Of a stretch of DNA of 64,000 bases, positions 45,367 through 57,840 are shown in pieces. The position numbers were made by a program, and so were the translations under genes. The stretch lies in the NCBI GenBank assembly GCA_029990175.1, contig JARKIP010000021.1, positions 23,069,501 through 23,133,500 of the forward strand, written 5' to 3'. A model generated the notes under the pieces. That model saw only the letters and a list, made by a program, of their open reading frames with translations. It did no database searches and had not been told where the DNA came from. Within the stretch, counting starts at the first letter, position 1. The number at the start of each line of letters is the position of its first letter. This DNA comes from Petunia secreta. Its lineage: Eukaryota; Streptophyta; Magnoliopsida; Solanales; Solanaceae.

Positions 45367-47117
45367 CCTCCACTTAAAGCATAAACTCATATATCTAATT
45401 TGAATAGGAATAGCCATCCTCATATAGTCTGCTGGAATAAGAAAGACTTAGCTAAAAACATAACGCGACTCAGACTTGAGTTACAAAATTACCCTCTCGA
45501 GTTGCAAAACAGTTGCAACTCTCGAGTTCACAAATCCATACCTTCACCATAAGCACCACCGCCTTGATGGATCAATTCACGGGTCAAATGATGCCTCCCA
45601 CTACCCTTAGTAGCCTTGAAACACAATAATATGCTTACTCAGCTACCTTGACACGCACTCTGGCTCAACACAGAGAACATCACAAGCAACTACGAACTGC
45701 CCAAGCTCACTAGTGCCGGAAGAAGAAGAGATGGCACTGTACTGAGGATAGAAACAATTAGAGCTTTAGGAAGCTCATCTTCTTATTTGTTTGGCTACCA
45801 GAGCTAAACTACTTTCGAGTCAGACTAGCCAAAGAATCGCAATTGAAGACTATTATGAGCTTTATGGAATAACATCCATGCCAATTTAACCTTCCAATAA
45901 GAAGGAAACTCCGACAATTTACTAGAAAACGTTTTATAACCGAGACAAGTTCACATAATAACATGACTCCACTAGCATCTTGAACCAAGAGGAGACACGT
46001 AGATCGAATATTACTTATTAATCACTTTACACCGGAAGAAAGAAAGACACTTTCAGATGCTGACAAATAAAAATACACTGAATTCCAAGGAGAGAGGTAA
46101 ACTGACCTAACATAATAACAGAAGGTTGCACCACAAGATGCCAGGCAGACAATACCGACACTCATTCCCAAATTCCTCACATTTAAATCAGATAAAAAAC
46201 TAGGGTCTCACAAACCCCAGGAATAAAATATACCAGAAACTCACCCCTCTGCCCAATAATAGATTTTAACAGAAACAATATCTAGAAAAACCCATAGAGA
46301 CATATAGATAGATGAATTCTAGGTTAGCGGCAAGGATCAAATCTTACTCACATATAAGGAAAGAAGAAATACATGGGTCTACTATATATGATGCCTCAGC
46401 GTCCTGCCAGACTGGCAGTTCATAAAACTGCCTCTACGGTTGAGCTGAGCCGCTAACCTGATAATCACTTCCACAAAAATCACTACCACCATGCTCTTAG
46501 ACCCTGACAGATGGTGGCATATCTCTGGATGACTGAGCCCTAAATGAAATCCCCTGTGATTGAGCAGGTGCTTAATGGCGAAAGAAAGGATGACTGCCTA
46601 CTTGTTAGAGTGAGGAAAATCTCCTCCAAGGTGACAAGGCTCACGACAATGATATCACCTTTTCGCTGAAAATGGAAGCTGGACAGATTGTTGATAGCTA
46701 TAAAAAGAAAACAGAGCCTAATCTTGATGAACTACTGGCGCACTCTGAGAATCACACGCCACAAGCTGAGATAATCTGGCAGGTGACCTCCCACAATAAT
46801 CAGAACTCTTACCTCCAAGTGAGGTACCATGGTGCCAACCAGGGCCATGGGATCTCTTGCTCACCCACTCTGACTCTTCCTGTTCTAACTTATGGTATGC
46901 CTCATACCTCCGAGCAATATCAAAATAATATCAAATAAAGTCCCGGCTCAATCTCTTGAGCCATCTGGGACCTCAAGGAAGAAGAAAGACCATCAATAAA
47001 TCTTCGAACCTTCTCGGAAGGCTCACGGACTAGATCTAGAGCATATCTAGCCATCCTAGAGGATTATATCTCATATTCTAAAACCGACAGACTACCCTAT
47101 CCAATCCACTTAAACCA
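45367..47117 (-). mobile_element. Family-A internal region (gag remnants), minus strand
   Basis: Continues from 40472 after the LTR B insertion. Reverse complement resembles 55960-57790, with the polypurine-like TTTAAGTGGAGG at its left end. It stops abruptly near 47117 where the dioxygenase pseudogene begins; the 5' LTR is missing. A plus-strand open frame at 46672-46938 is antisense to gag. Confidence 0.7.
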
Positions 47118-47504
47118 ACATGTTTAAGATTACTTACTTTTTTATAATGTGAGATTTTTGTGTCTAGTAAAAAATTATTGTTGTATAAAAGATATTACAG
47201 AGTATAAGTTATATGCGCCGCATGTAAACTTTTTTTTTTTTAACTTCTATGAATTTTAACATATAATAACATCATAGGTTAATTATCATTTTTTTAGAAA
47301 ATTAGCTTATCAAGATATCTTACATGTAATTGTATAACAAAATGACATTGTGTAGATAATAGTATTTTTACTACATAGACCTCTAAACATAGAAAAAATG
47401 TATACTTATCAAAAGTCAGGTTTTCCATCGGGCCAGAAGATACTGGAAAAAAATTTTAACATTTTCAAAGTTGTAGCAAGTCAGCAATACAGACACTCTC
47501 ATAC

Positions 47505-47962
47505 TGTTTAACTCTAAAATTTTCTCCTAGGTAAAGCAATTAAATTTATATAGAGTCACAAGAAATAATGTAATAAAAAAGAACAAAAGGAATAAAATTG
47601 AGAAATTAGAAGTTGTATTCTTTGAATAAGAGGGGATTCTAGTCAAATCTCGATGATCAATTATAACTAAGGAGAGGAGTATATATAGACTTAGGTTTAC
47701 CACAGTACTAATGATGGTAATATACTAATTATATGCCTTTGTCCCATTACATGAGGCGGTTATACGAGGTAAAATCTAACTAAGACTAATATTTATAAGG
47801 CGGCTAGTTATGTACTTAACTCTTTCGGCTCTAGATCCGTATCTCATGAGCGATCGTGCCTTGTAAAGTGGGTATATCCTTAGCAACCGTTAGCTTGTAG
47901 GACAAGTCTGATCCTCGCTAGCCTCAGGCCGTAATTACAGGGGGCATATTTTTAACCCCACA
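47505..47962 (-). mobile_element. Tat-family solo LTR in pseudogene exon 1, CATAC target duplication
   Basis: 458 bp, homologous to the LTRs at 22931 and 33076. CATAC occurs at 47500-47504 and 47963-47967, and the functional gene has a single copy there (GTATG within CCGTTGTATGAGAG, near 18510). This fixes the LTR ends of the family. Confidence 0.9.
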
Positions 47963-48101
47963 CATACAATGGTAGGTGTGAATCTATCCTTGGGAGCCAT
48001 GCAAGGGTCTCTTTGAGAAGTTTTCCAGTTTGGTCTCTAATAATTCAAATATTTCTTTTGAAGTATCAAACATGGCTTCTTTCATCTCATTTGGGACCCA
48101 G

Positions 48102-48902
48102 AGCCGTCTCTAAAATAAAGCCATTAAGTCAATGGCTTGGGGGCCCCAACAAGTTGGGACCCCACTTTTTCCTAAAGAAAATATATTACAGTATATATTT
48201 TATTTTTAAACAAAAAAAAGTCTTGTGTATTCAATCTCAAAATTGAAGAAAAATTTAAAAGAGAGCACACTAACGTGTCGCATTAATATGGGGACCATTG
48301 CTAACTTGCTATATTACGAGAGTGGAGAAATTATTACTTTTGTGGTAATTATAGTATTCTTATTTAGGTGGGTACCTATTTTGTTGGCTAATTTATATCC
48401 TATATTTACCTTTTTTTGCATCATTCTTATTCTTTTCTTACTGAATATTATGAGTCTTCTAAATACAAACTCAAGCTCTCTGCTTTCTACAAACTTGTTT
48501 CTTACAAGTTACCAAGATCAATTTTTTTTTTTTTTTTGGTGTCTTCTTCAAATATTCAAGCAATTGCAACGACAATCATTATATTGAAGCAGCACCAACA
48601 CTACTTTGACATTATTATATCAACTTATCATTTTTAATCTTAAAATTGTTAAAATCTATCAAAGAATAACAGTGTCTCGAGAGAGATTAAATGGATTAGC
48701 TATATTTTTAATTGAAAAGAATTGTTAGAAAAAATTGATTATAAAACGGTAATTAATGACTTCGCATCTAAAAAAAGGTGAGAAAAGTATACTTTAAATA
48801 AAAGTATATATGAGATTTTTCTTCTCTCTCTCTCTCTCTTTAAAAAAAAGTGGACCTCTCAGTAAAATTTGGCTTTAGACCCCCAATCTGATTGAGACGG
48901 CT
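48102..48902. mobile_element. hAT-like non-autonomous insertion in pseudogene exon 1
   Basis: About 800 bp with 9-bp inverted ends AGCCGTCTC and GAGACGGCT, and TTGGGGGCCCC near the left end, a phrase common in plant hAT-like repeats. Comparison with exon 1 of the intact gene places the insertion precisely, but no clear 8-bp target duplication remains. It contains T runs and a CT microsatellite (48825-48840). No coding frame is convincing. Confidence 0.6.
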
Positions 48903-49017
48903 ATCATATAAAGGCTTTGAAAAGCTGAGTTTTGTGCATTCCCTTTGTGCAGTGCCATGTTTCAACTTTGGCTTGCAAAAAGCTACTATTGGAATTTTCA
49001 CTTCGTGGCAGAGCCAT

Positions 49018-49168
49018 CCTTGTGCTTCGCCAGAAAATCGTACTGTGTATACTAAGTAAAATTAATTTTTTTATATGTTTACCATATGTTGAATTCCTTG
49101 ACACAAGTCTAAGCTTTTTGAAAAAAAAAAATTTGAACCCCTTATTGAAAATCCTACGTTCGCCCCAA
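49018..49168. mobile_element. Short MITE inserted at the pseudogene start codon
   Basis: About 150 bp with GGCGAA/TTCGCC-type ends and the AAGGGGTTCAAA string of a very common Solanaceae MITE. It lies between GGCGT and ATGGC of the gene copy, so the exact right edge is ambiguous with the start codon. Confidence 0.6.
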
Positions 49169-49380
49169 CTTGGACGCCAATACATGCATGTGAGCTAATG
49201 AGATGACATTTAAAGCTCAAGTGCAATCCTATTTTAATCTAATCTTTATCTTCTTGGGAGTACAAAAGTCATTCCTTTTATATTACGTATTTTGGAATCT
49301 TGGAAATAAATTATTGGTGGAAGTTATGAATCATTAACTACGAGGGACAATTTGGTTATTGAATGAGGATCCTCTTTATA

Positions 49381-49658
49381 CTCCCTCCGCTTTTATTTAG
49401 CTGTCATATTTATACTAAAAATAGTTTGATCAAAAATATTTGTCAATTTTGAACATTAAGAATGAGTTAGTTAATTCTTTTTACCGTAACTTTAGTTGAA
49501 TAAATGTAGAGAGAGATAAATATATTGAAAGTAAGAGTAGAAATAAATTAAGATCAAGCAATAAATAAGGACAATTTATTAAAATTATACCTTTAATTAA
49601 TATTTTTTTATGGGGTGTGAAAATTCAAATATGACAACTAAAAATAACCAAATAGAGT
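49381..49658. mobile_element. Stowaway-like MITE, 278 bp, with TA target duplication and an empty site in the paralogue
   Basis: Ends CTCCCTCCGCTTTTATTTAG and the inverse of CTCTATTTGGTTATTTTTAG. TA flanks at 49379-49380 and 49659-49660. The functional promoter has one TA and no insert at the matching place (near 18025). Confidence 0.85.
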
Positions 49659-50219
49659 AGGAATTTAGAAGTTTTGATATCAAAAAAAAAAAAAAAAAAA
49701 GTATAAGTGGGGAAAGGCAAGAAAGAGGAGGAGGAATGTTGGGAAGGAAATTCTTATAAGGGATTGTCATGTTGTTGATAAAGCTAAAGGTAGGTCACAA
49801 GATAACTGTAGATCTTTGGTCAAGATACTACTAAAACAACAAATTTAGTGAAATTCTATATGACCGGCCAGTCAAGAGAGGATGAAGTGTACTGACAAAT
49901 TTTTTTAATATGGTTGCAAGTTAATAGCAGATGAGCTGACCATTGATAAGCGTGGAAGATTTCTACACAACTTGTTATAGATTTATTTCATTTTTGCTGT
50001 AGATCCTTGTTAACAATTTTTTTGGACTGAATTACATGAATGGTCACTAAACTTTTATTTTATTTTAAAAATCATTAGCTTTTTATGCAAAAGAAACATC
50101 ATTCAAATGCAAAATACTACAAGAAGTCAGTAAACTATATTTGTAACGAAAAAATCACTTAACTTTCCCATCTTCAATAGGAGACACCAAGCCAAGGTGG
50201 CTCAACAATTATAACTTAG

Positions 50220-50400
50220 GAACAATAACATTAATAATTCCCAACTGAATATATTTGGCAAGCACTATCTCCTATTTTCTTAAAATTCAGAAGGGACCAT
50301 ACCTTATAGGCTTGAGTTTCTTGGGTCACCTTTCCTTTCCTAGGTAAAGCCAAACATAATCACCATTCTGAAAGTCTCCTTCATAAAATCTGAAAGGGAT
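50220..50400 (-). pseudogene. Ty3/gypsy pol C-terminal fragment
   Basis: A minus-strand segment reads GDYVWLYLGKER, then KKLKPIRYGPF, which is the conserved block after the integrase core in plant gypsy polyproteins. It is flanked by stops and unrelated AT-rich DNA. The parent element is not visible. Confidence 0.6.
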
Positions 50401-50443
50401 CGTGGTGCTCCAGCAAAAAAATGAGTTAAAAAACAAACCTATT

Positions 50444-51166
50444 TGATGTGATCCGGATTATTACCCGAAGCTATGGGGGGTTCACGGTTAATGTCTGAAG
50501 TTTGGAATGATTTAAGAGGGCTTGGAAGCAAAAAATCAAGTCAAAAGATTGGCCAAACAAGCAATTGGTGCTCACTGGAATATGCGTCCACGCGATCGCG
50601 AGGCAACAGGCGCGATGGCGCAGAAGAAGTCTACTCAAGTGCGCGACCGCGAGATGCTTAACGCTATCGCGAAGAAGCTTCAGCTCACATGGCGCGATCG
50701 CGACACCCAAGGCACGATCGCGATGAAGGACGTCCTGTCAGCTTGGCAAAATCAGCATTAGGGGCTTTTTAGTCCATTTATCATTGTATTTAACTAGCTA
50801 CTATAAATAGCCTAATCCTAGGGTTTAGTCGGGGAGTTAGTTTTTGGATGATTGAGAATACTCTTGTGAGAGTTTGTGTATGGGTTGTATCCCTTATCTT
50901 CTTCTTGGATCTCTCTTGGACTCTCTTGTGTGAGAGATCCATTACTTGAGTTCAAGTCTCTTCCCCGTCGGATATTGGTCTTTGATTGTATTCATCTAGA
51001 TTAGGGTATACCAATTTATTGTGGTGTTCTAATTTACTTCAATCATGGGATTTGATTGTTTTATTTCTTCTATCTATTTTTCTATTTCCTTCTATCCTTT
51101 ACTTTATGTCATTGGTTTTATCAGTTTGTTGATCATTTCCTACTCTAAGCGTTTAGGATCATATCA
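50444..51166 (+). mobile_element. Element C 5' LTR, 723 bp
   Basis: Ends TGATGTGATCC and GGATCATATCA are inverted repeats at 10 of 11 positions, a stronger terminal repeat than usual for an LTR. A PBS-like TTCGTATCAGAGC follows at 51168-51180 (one mismatch to the initiator-tRNA site). The LTR has a GCGATCGC-rich stretch at 50585-50730. The matching 3' LTR would lie beyond the window. Confidence 0.75.
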
Positions 51167-52496
51167 TTTCGTATCAGAGCTCGGATCGGTGTTTGTTTCC
51201 ACAAACACTATCTTGGATTTGATTATCAAAATCTGAAAAACAAATTTGAAAAATTCAAAAATCCAAAAGTTGAGTCATAGATTTAGGGTTCCTTTAGATG
51301 AAATCTTTATTACCAATTGTAGGTTGATGATTCTAGAAGATGTATCTTGAAGGAATTGAACAACAAACAACATTTAGGGAATCAATTTGAAGAATCAAAA
51401 ACTAGGGTTCTTCAAGTTCTTCAACAATTGATTTAGGGCTTTTTGTATTTTAGATATTGCTCTTGAAGAATTAACCATTGGAATTTCTTCACGGACTTAT
51501 AAGGAGCTTATATCTCAAATTTGAAGCAAAAACAAGTTGATTTGGGAAGATTCAAGTAAGAAAATTTACAGAACGGGCTTCAAGTTCTGCATCAGACCCA
51601 GATTTTATTCTTCGCGATCGCGCGCCAACTGTCGCGATCGCGCAGGCTTGTGTAATTATTTTTCTTCGCGATCGCGCGCCGACAACGCAAGATTATTGAC
51701 TTACTCTTCGCGATAGCACCCGATATCACGCGAAAACGCTGAACAAAAAAATCAGTCACTTCACAGATTGCTCGGAACAACCCCTAAACAGTTTCAGATC
51801 AGCCAAATCCCTTTTATATCATCAAATGCATTAGGTTTCTAGATCACACACAAAATTTCATCTAATTCTAATTTCGTTTCATGCCAATTCGATTCGTGCT
51901 TTTCTCTTTTTAGTTTCATTGTATGTTTTATTTGTTCCTAATCCATTTGTGTGTCTTTATCCGTTTCTTTGGTGTCTTATAAACTCCACTCCAAACCGAC
52001 GTGGATACTTACCTTGAGAATTGGGGTTGTAGAACCGTGAAGAGATTGAGGGAACCCTTAAGTGGAAAAAGGCTTGAGTGGTGAGAACATTAGAGTGTGG
52101 TCGTAAAAGCCATTGACCTTATGTGTATACACGAGTGGAAAGAAAATTGAGTGATCATATATTGAGTGATACATGTGAGGAAGTGAATTTGTGAGGTCCT
52201 TTTCTTTTCATTGTTGCAAATATATCCTCGGATGTTGATTGTGGAGGTTAAGACTCCTATGGTGCTCAGGAATCCAATGCACTAACTCCTGGAAGCTCTA
52301 TTCATGCCCACCTACTGAACGAGGAAGACGCTACCGATCCCTGAATCGAGAGACTACACGCTTTCAATCCCTTACAGCTTCCTTTCAGAAAAATAGAAGA
52401 TCTACATGACCAAATTTTCCTATTAAAAAGAAGCAGGGTTGTTTGGGAATTGCTACGATGCCTGTGAAAACTATGGTTCCTATGATGATTGTGGGA
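51167..52496 (+). mobile_element. Element C leader and gag start
   Basis: Untranslated-looking DNA with a second GCGATCGC-rich patch (51600-51740), then from about 52260 a frame that becomes Tyr/Asp/Gly-rich just before the family-A insertion. The reading frame is continuous with the DNA after 61580 when the insertion and one GTTAC are removed. Confidence 0.6.
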
Positions 52497-52501
52497 GTTA
52501 C

Positions 52502-55071
52502 TGAAACGACCTCGGTCAGTCGTTTCGGAAGTTAGGACTCCGATTGGTGTGCCAATAATTTTAAAATGTTCGTAATATCCATTGGGACTTATCTGTAAAA
52601 TTTGAGCTAAATCAGACATCGTTTAGTAGGCATCGGAAGAAGGTTTCAGTTTTTATTGTCGATAAATATTAAAAAGGGATTTTCGTGCTCGGTTTTGGCG
52701 AACGAGCTCCGAATCGAAATCTGAAAGCGCCGTTAGGTTCGTATGATTATTTGTGACTTTTGTGATTTTTCGAAAGTGAATTTCGATGTTGTTCGGCTAG
52801 TTTCCGCTAAAATGCCGAAAGTTAAATAATTTGACTTCTTTTCATCTAAATTCGCATCTTGAGTTTCAGGAATATGATTTGAGATCGCCTTCGCGAGTAT
52901 GTTACATATATTTTGTACAACTTGTATGCAAAAATTGGAATTTTTTCGAACGTCGTAGGGTACCGTTTTAATTTTCGTTAAGAAAAAAAATAAAATAAAA
53001 GAAAACCAAAAAAAAAAAGGAAAAAGACAAAAAGTCAAAATAAAGGGCGGTGGCATATATGCTAGTCATATATGCTACTTAAGTATATCTAAGTACGGAA
53101 AACATAATGAAAAATGATTGAGAAGCAGAGAGAAATGAAAAAACGCTGTGAGGGAAAAATGCCAGAAAATGAGAAAAGGGGCCGGAAAAAAGTAGAATTT
53201 TCACCCTGAAACATTCAGGTAATGATCCTAATATATTATTTGAGTTTATTACGTGTGTTTGAATATGTTTTAACGGTAAAACTTGGAATATTATACATCA
53301 TTTTAATAAGTTCAATTAATAGTTTAAAGGGCAAATGGACCCCGATAATAAAATTGATTATATATCCGTACTCAGTGAGTTATGGGAAACTTATAAATGT
53401 AATTTATTTAGGGTTTGGTTATGTGACCATAAACCCTGTATATAGGCCTGGCCTGCGTATTGCGTATGCGAATAGGATATCAGGTTCCTAACCAGATTGC
53501 CCTAAGATGTGAGGAATAAAGCCTTTAGCCTAAATTGATATATTTTTCTGCTTATTGAATAGAGTGGGATCGTTTGGCAAGAAAACCAAAAGATAAAGCG
53601 GTTGTTGATTAGCCGTACTAACTTTTGGAAGAGGTAAGTGATTATATTCATTTCTTTGGAGGCACCTGGCCTCGTGGATTTTCTACCATTACGCCTTAGC
53701 TTTGGATTTACATTCTATATTATATGTTATGTCCTGTTATTGGTATTGCATTGAGAATCTGAGTATTGTACTTTGGCTTTGAGTTGGCATCTACTTTCCG
53801 GCTGTCGATGAGAGTCCCGCGCCGGTGAAGGGTTATTATTGCATCACATTGCATTCATATGCATTACATTGCATATCATATTGGGTGCAGGAGTATCCCG
53901 CCCCAAGAGCAGGAGGATTCCGCTCCATTGTATCATATTGAGGGTAGGAGGATTCCGCCCCAAGAGCAGGAGTATTCCGCTCTAATGTCAGATATTGAGT
54001 GCAGGAGTATTCCGCCTCTGGTTTACATTATAACGGGTGCAGGAGTATTCCGCCCCAGGAGAGTGCAGGAGCATTACACCTCTGGTTTATATTATATCGG
54101 GTGCAGGAGTATTCTGCCCCAGGAGCAGGAGTATTCCGCTCCAGTTGGTTATCAGATTGGATTCCCCTCGAATGCAGGAGTATTCCGCTTCGGGATGGGA
54201 TTACGGGGACATGTGACCCTTTGCATCATTTCATTTTATCTCATTTCATACCATTGTGTAGACTTGTGGTACATAACTACTGTTCTGCTTATACGTGCAT
54301 TGCTTATTTATCTATATATTTCTGGCTCGTATTCTAGGTTGCGGGGATCAGGTTGCACACCGCAACGGTATAAATATATGGACCGGGTTGCACGTCTCAG
54401 CGGTATGAATATATGGATCGGGTTGCACGCCGCAACAGGATGTGTTTCTGATGGCTATCTTACGTTCCTGGTTGTTGATGAGTTTGTCATTCCATACGTG
54501 TTTCTAGTTATTATCTGGCTCTGCCTTTTTATAATTTAAATAAGGGGAATTTGGTTTATCTGTTTCTTTTCTCCCTGGCTAGTTATCCTATCCTTTAAGG
54601 TGGCTAGTCCGCCCCACTTATTGAGTCCTTTTGACTCACCCTTATTTGTTGTTTGTTTCTTGTCTATCTATTTCGTTTCGGCAGGTTCGCTCCAGGATTG
54701 AGTTCGCCACGTTGTGAAGGAGCGAAGACGATTTCAGCTGTCAGGGTGAGCCAGCTTTTGTTCCGGATGGCCACCAATTTATTGGTTATTATTTCAGTTG
54801 CATTTTGCTCCCTTCAGGAGGTATTTGTCTTCTTTTGTACACTTAGATGTCTAGTTTGGATAGCCCTAAACCTAGTATGTTGGGTAGTCAGCTGTAATTT
54901 CTTTTGTACAGCTTAGAGGTATCAGTATGTCTGTGTTTTTGTTTTAAGTCTTGTCCTTATTTATGAATTATTATATTTATTTTCCGAATTAAATTAGTAA
55001 GGGTTCGCTCGACAGGTCTAGGGGAGGATGTCGGGTGCCCGCACGACCTAACCGGATTCTGGATCGTGTCA
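52502..55071 (+). mobile_element. 5' LTR of the complete family-A element
   Basis: 2570 bp. It is 75 bp shorter than the 3' LTR, mainly through two gaps of about 40 bp: one opposite 60108-60147 and one opposite about 60931-60968. It carries both minisatellites (53886-54191 and 54352-54437). Confidence 0.9.
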
Positions 55072-57840
55072 GTTGGTATCAGAGCCCAGTTTATAGTCTA
55101 TCTAGACTGAGGCAGTGTCTAGTTGAGTCTCGCTGATGGGTACGTAGACGTCCGTACTTATCTACGAGGGGCTATGATGGCATTTAGGAAATTTCACTTC
55201 CTTCTTTTCTGATCGTGCGTCGGTCTAGGATGCAAAAGTATTTTCGTTAATTCCTTTGTGGTAATTGTGAACCTTCGTGTGACAAATCGGCAAACCGTAG
55301 GAGTTCAAGACGAAGCAGTCTAGCCTGGGGCTAGCACTGACGAAGCTCTGAGAGTTTTGATCGTGCTGACGAACTAGTTATGGAGGTCCCAGCTGTACGA
55401 GCTCGCGATGGGCAAGGGAGCAGGGCCTTGTGGTTCCCTTGGCTCTCTACGATGCTTTTACGAGAATCTTGGCGACGCAGATACCGCAAGAACCTATTGT
55501 TCGCTAGGCTGCTTATCAGGTTGTCTCAGATGCAGATGCAGATGCAGATGTTCAGTCTCAGGGAGCTTCTATTCTAGTTCTTGATATTGCTGCAGTAAAT
55601 CATATTCCGGAGGTAGTATGGGTTGTACCACTAATTGTTCTGGCTGGTTAGCCAGCCGAGGTATTAGTTCGGTCCGAGTGCCTAAAGAGGTTGCATTATT
55701 TTACGTGGTTGAACCTTCGATATTCTTAAGCAATGCATCAGATAAACCTCGTGGTTCTTTTTAAAATAAAATGGTGTAACCGTATCTTTCAGGCTCTTTA
55801 TTATATCGAGCGGTATGGTGTTGATTATTCTGCTTTCCAGTTTCAGGGGTCCAGCCTTGAATTGGTGAACCGCTCTCTGATTAGCTAACTTGGTTCGGTT
55901 TTTCTTCTAGATTCGTGGAAAGTTCCTTTCGAGTAGCGAGCGAGATGAAAAGTGTTGCCAGTTTGAGTGGATTGGACAGGGTAGCTTGTCGGTTAGTCTG
56001 TTGGTGTTTCAGAATGTGAGATTGAACTCTATAGAATGGCTGAATATGCATTAGAACTAGTCCATGAGCCTTTCGAGAGATTCAAAGATTTACTGATGAC
56101 CTTTCTCCTTCCTTGAGATCCCAGATGGCTCGAGATATTGAGGCCAAAATTTCAGTTGAAGTTGTTGTTAATATTGCTTAGAGGTACGAGGCATACCATA
56201 AGTTAGAGTGGGAGAGCAAGAGATATCGTGGCCCTAGTGAGTAACCATGGTACCTTACCTCATTTGGAGGTAAGAGTTCTGATTATTTTGGGAGGTCACC
56301 TTCCAGGTTATCTCAGCGTGTGTCACGTGATTCTTAGAGTGCGCCAGTAGCTCGTCAAGATCAGATTCAGTCTTATCTTTACAGCTATCAACAATCTTTC
56401 CAGTTTCCATTTTTAGTCGAAAAGGTGTTATCATTGTCGTGAATCTGGTTATCCTTTGAGTAGTTTTTCCTTACTTCGATAAGTAGGCAGTCGTCCTTTC
56501 TCTTGTCATCAGGCACCTGCAAAGTCGCAGGGATTTCATTTAGATCTCAATTAGCCAGAGAAATGCAACGATCCAGTAAAGGTTCAGGGCGTAGTGGCAG
56601 TTATTTTTCAGAAGATAATTATCAGTGTAGCGGCTTAGTTCAGCCGCAGAGGCAGTTTTATGAACTACCAGCCTGGCAGGATGCTGAGGCATCCGATGTA
56701 GTAGACCCATGTGTTTCTTCTTCCCTTATATGTGAGTAACATTTAATTCTTTCGATCGATCTGGAATTGGTGTGTCTTATCATGTTTCGATGGTTTCCTT
56801 GGATGTCGTTCTATTAAGAATCGGTTGCGGAAGAGGGGTGAGCTTCTGATATGATTATTCCTGGCATTTATGATGACCCTACTAGTTTATCTGGTTTAAA
56901 TGTGAGGGATTTTTGAGTGAGTATCGGTATTTTTCTGCTTGGCATCTTGTTACGTCACCTTATGTTATTATGTCAATTCAGTTTACCTCTCCTCGGAAAT
57001 CAGTGTTGGTAGGATGATGGGATTCTTATTCGTCACCATCAGGAAGTGCCGTTGTTTCTTCCGGTGTAAAGTGGCTGGTAAGTAATGCTCGATCTATGTG
57101 TCTCCTCTTGATTCGAGATTCTAGTAGAGTCATGTTATTCTATGAGCTTTTCTTAGTTATAAAAGGGTATTCTGGTAAATTATCAGAGTTTCCTTCTTAT
57201 TGGGAGGTTAAATTGGCATGAATGTTGTTCCATAGAGCTCATTTAATATCTATTTCTTCAATTGCGATTCTTTGGCTAGCCTGACTAGAAAGTAGTCTAG
57301 CTCTGGTAGCCAAGCAATAAGAAGATGAACTTCCTGAAGCTCTAATTATTTCTATCCTCGATCCATTTCAATTTCTTCTTCGTCCGGCACTAGTGAGCTT
57401 GGGTGATTGGTAGCCGTTTGTGACGCTCCCTGTGTTGAGCCAGAGTACGTGTTATTGCAGCAGGGTAAGCATATAATTGTTTTGGATATCAGTTTATCCG
57501 GGTATCCATTCCTATGTATAGTATAGTGCTGGTTCTGTATTTGCGGATCATCCAGTTTCAGGGGAAACTCTGCCGAAATTTGTATATAGAAGTACCATCC
57601 ATCGGCAGTGGTTTTTACGACAAAGGTATAGAATTGTAAACTCAAGAGTTGTAGCTGTTTGGCAACTCGAAAGGGTAGTTGGTAGCTTGGTCTGCCTACA
57701 TTCAGCTTTTAGTTAAATCTTCTTTAGTCCAGCAGACTGTGCTGGGATGGTTATTCCTATTCAAATAGCTTCATGAGTTTGTGCTTTAAGTGGAGGAGTC
57801 TTCCTCCAGATACTGAATGGTAATACTAAATCTCTAAGGC
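55072..57840 (+). pseudogene. Family-A internal region, sense part: gag-like remnants
   Basis: A capsid-like stretch around 56030-56110 (reading near MAEYALELVHEPFERFKDL) and a Ser/Gln-rich region around 56270-56400 are the only recognisable parts. The 78-codon frame 56503-56739 belongs to the region after gag but matches no domain I know. Stops occur throughout. At 57786-57810 a polypurine-like GTGGAGGAG is fused to its own inverse, marking the start of the reversed segment. Confidence 0.6.

Larger units (their letters stand above)
47118..49960 (-). pseudogene. Truncated, inverted copy of the dioxygenase gene (promoter, exon 1, part of intron 1)
   Basis: Reading the minus strand: promoter sequence 49960-49170 matches 17600-18225. 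The start-codon region is at about 49017. Exon 1 pieces lie at 49017-48903, 48101-47963 and 47504-47411. Intron 1 sequence continues to 47118 and matches up to about 18945. Exons 2 and 3, with all iron ligands, are absent. The frame shifts early in exon 1, and the donor GT after the GACTTTTG string has become AT. Four insertions interrupt the copy: a Stowaway MITE and a short MITE upstream of or at the ATG, a hAT-like element and a solo LTR within exon 1. The remaining exon is clearly alignable by eye, so the duplication is not ancient. Confidence 0.9.

Noticed and set aside
52733..53056. Minus-strand 107-codon frame with a hydrophobic start (also 59261-59488)
   Set aside because: It is a translation of the A-rich LTR sequence on the antisense strand and occurs in both LTRs.
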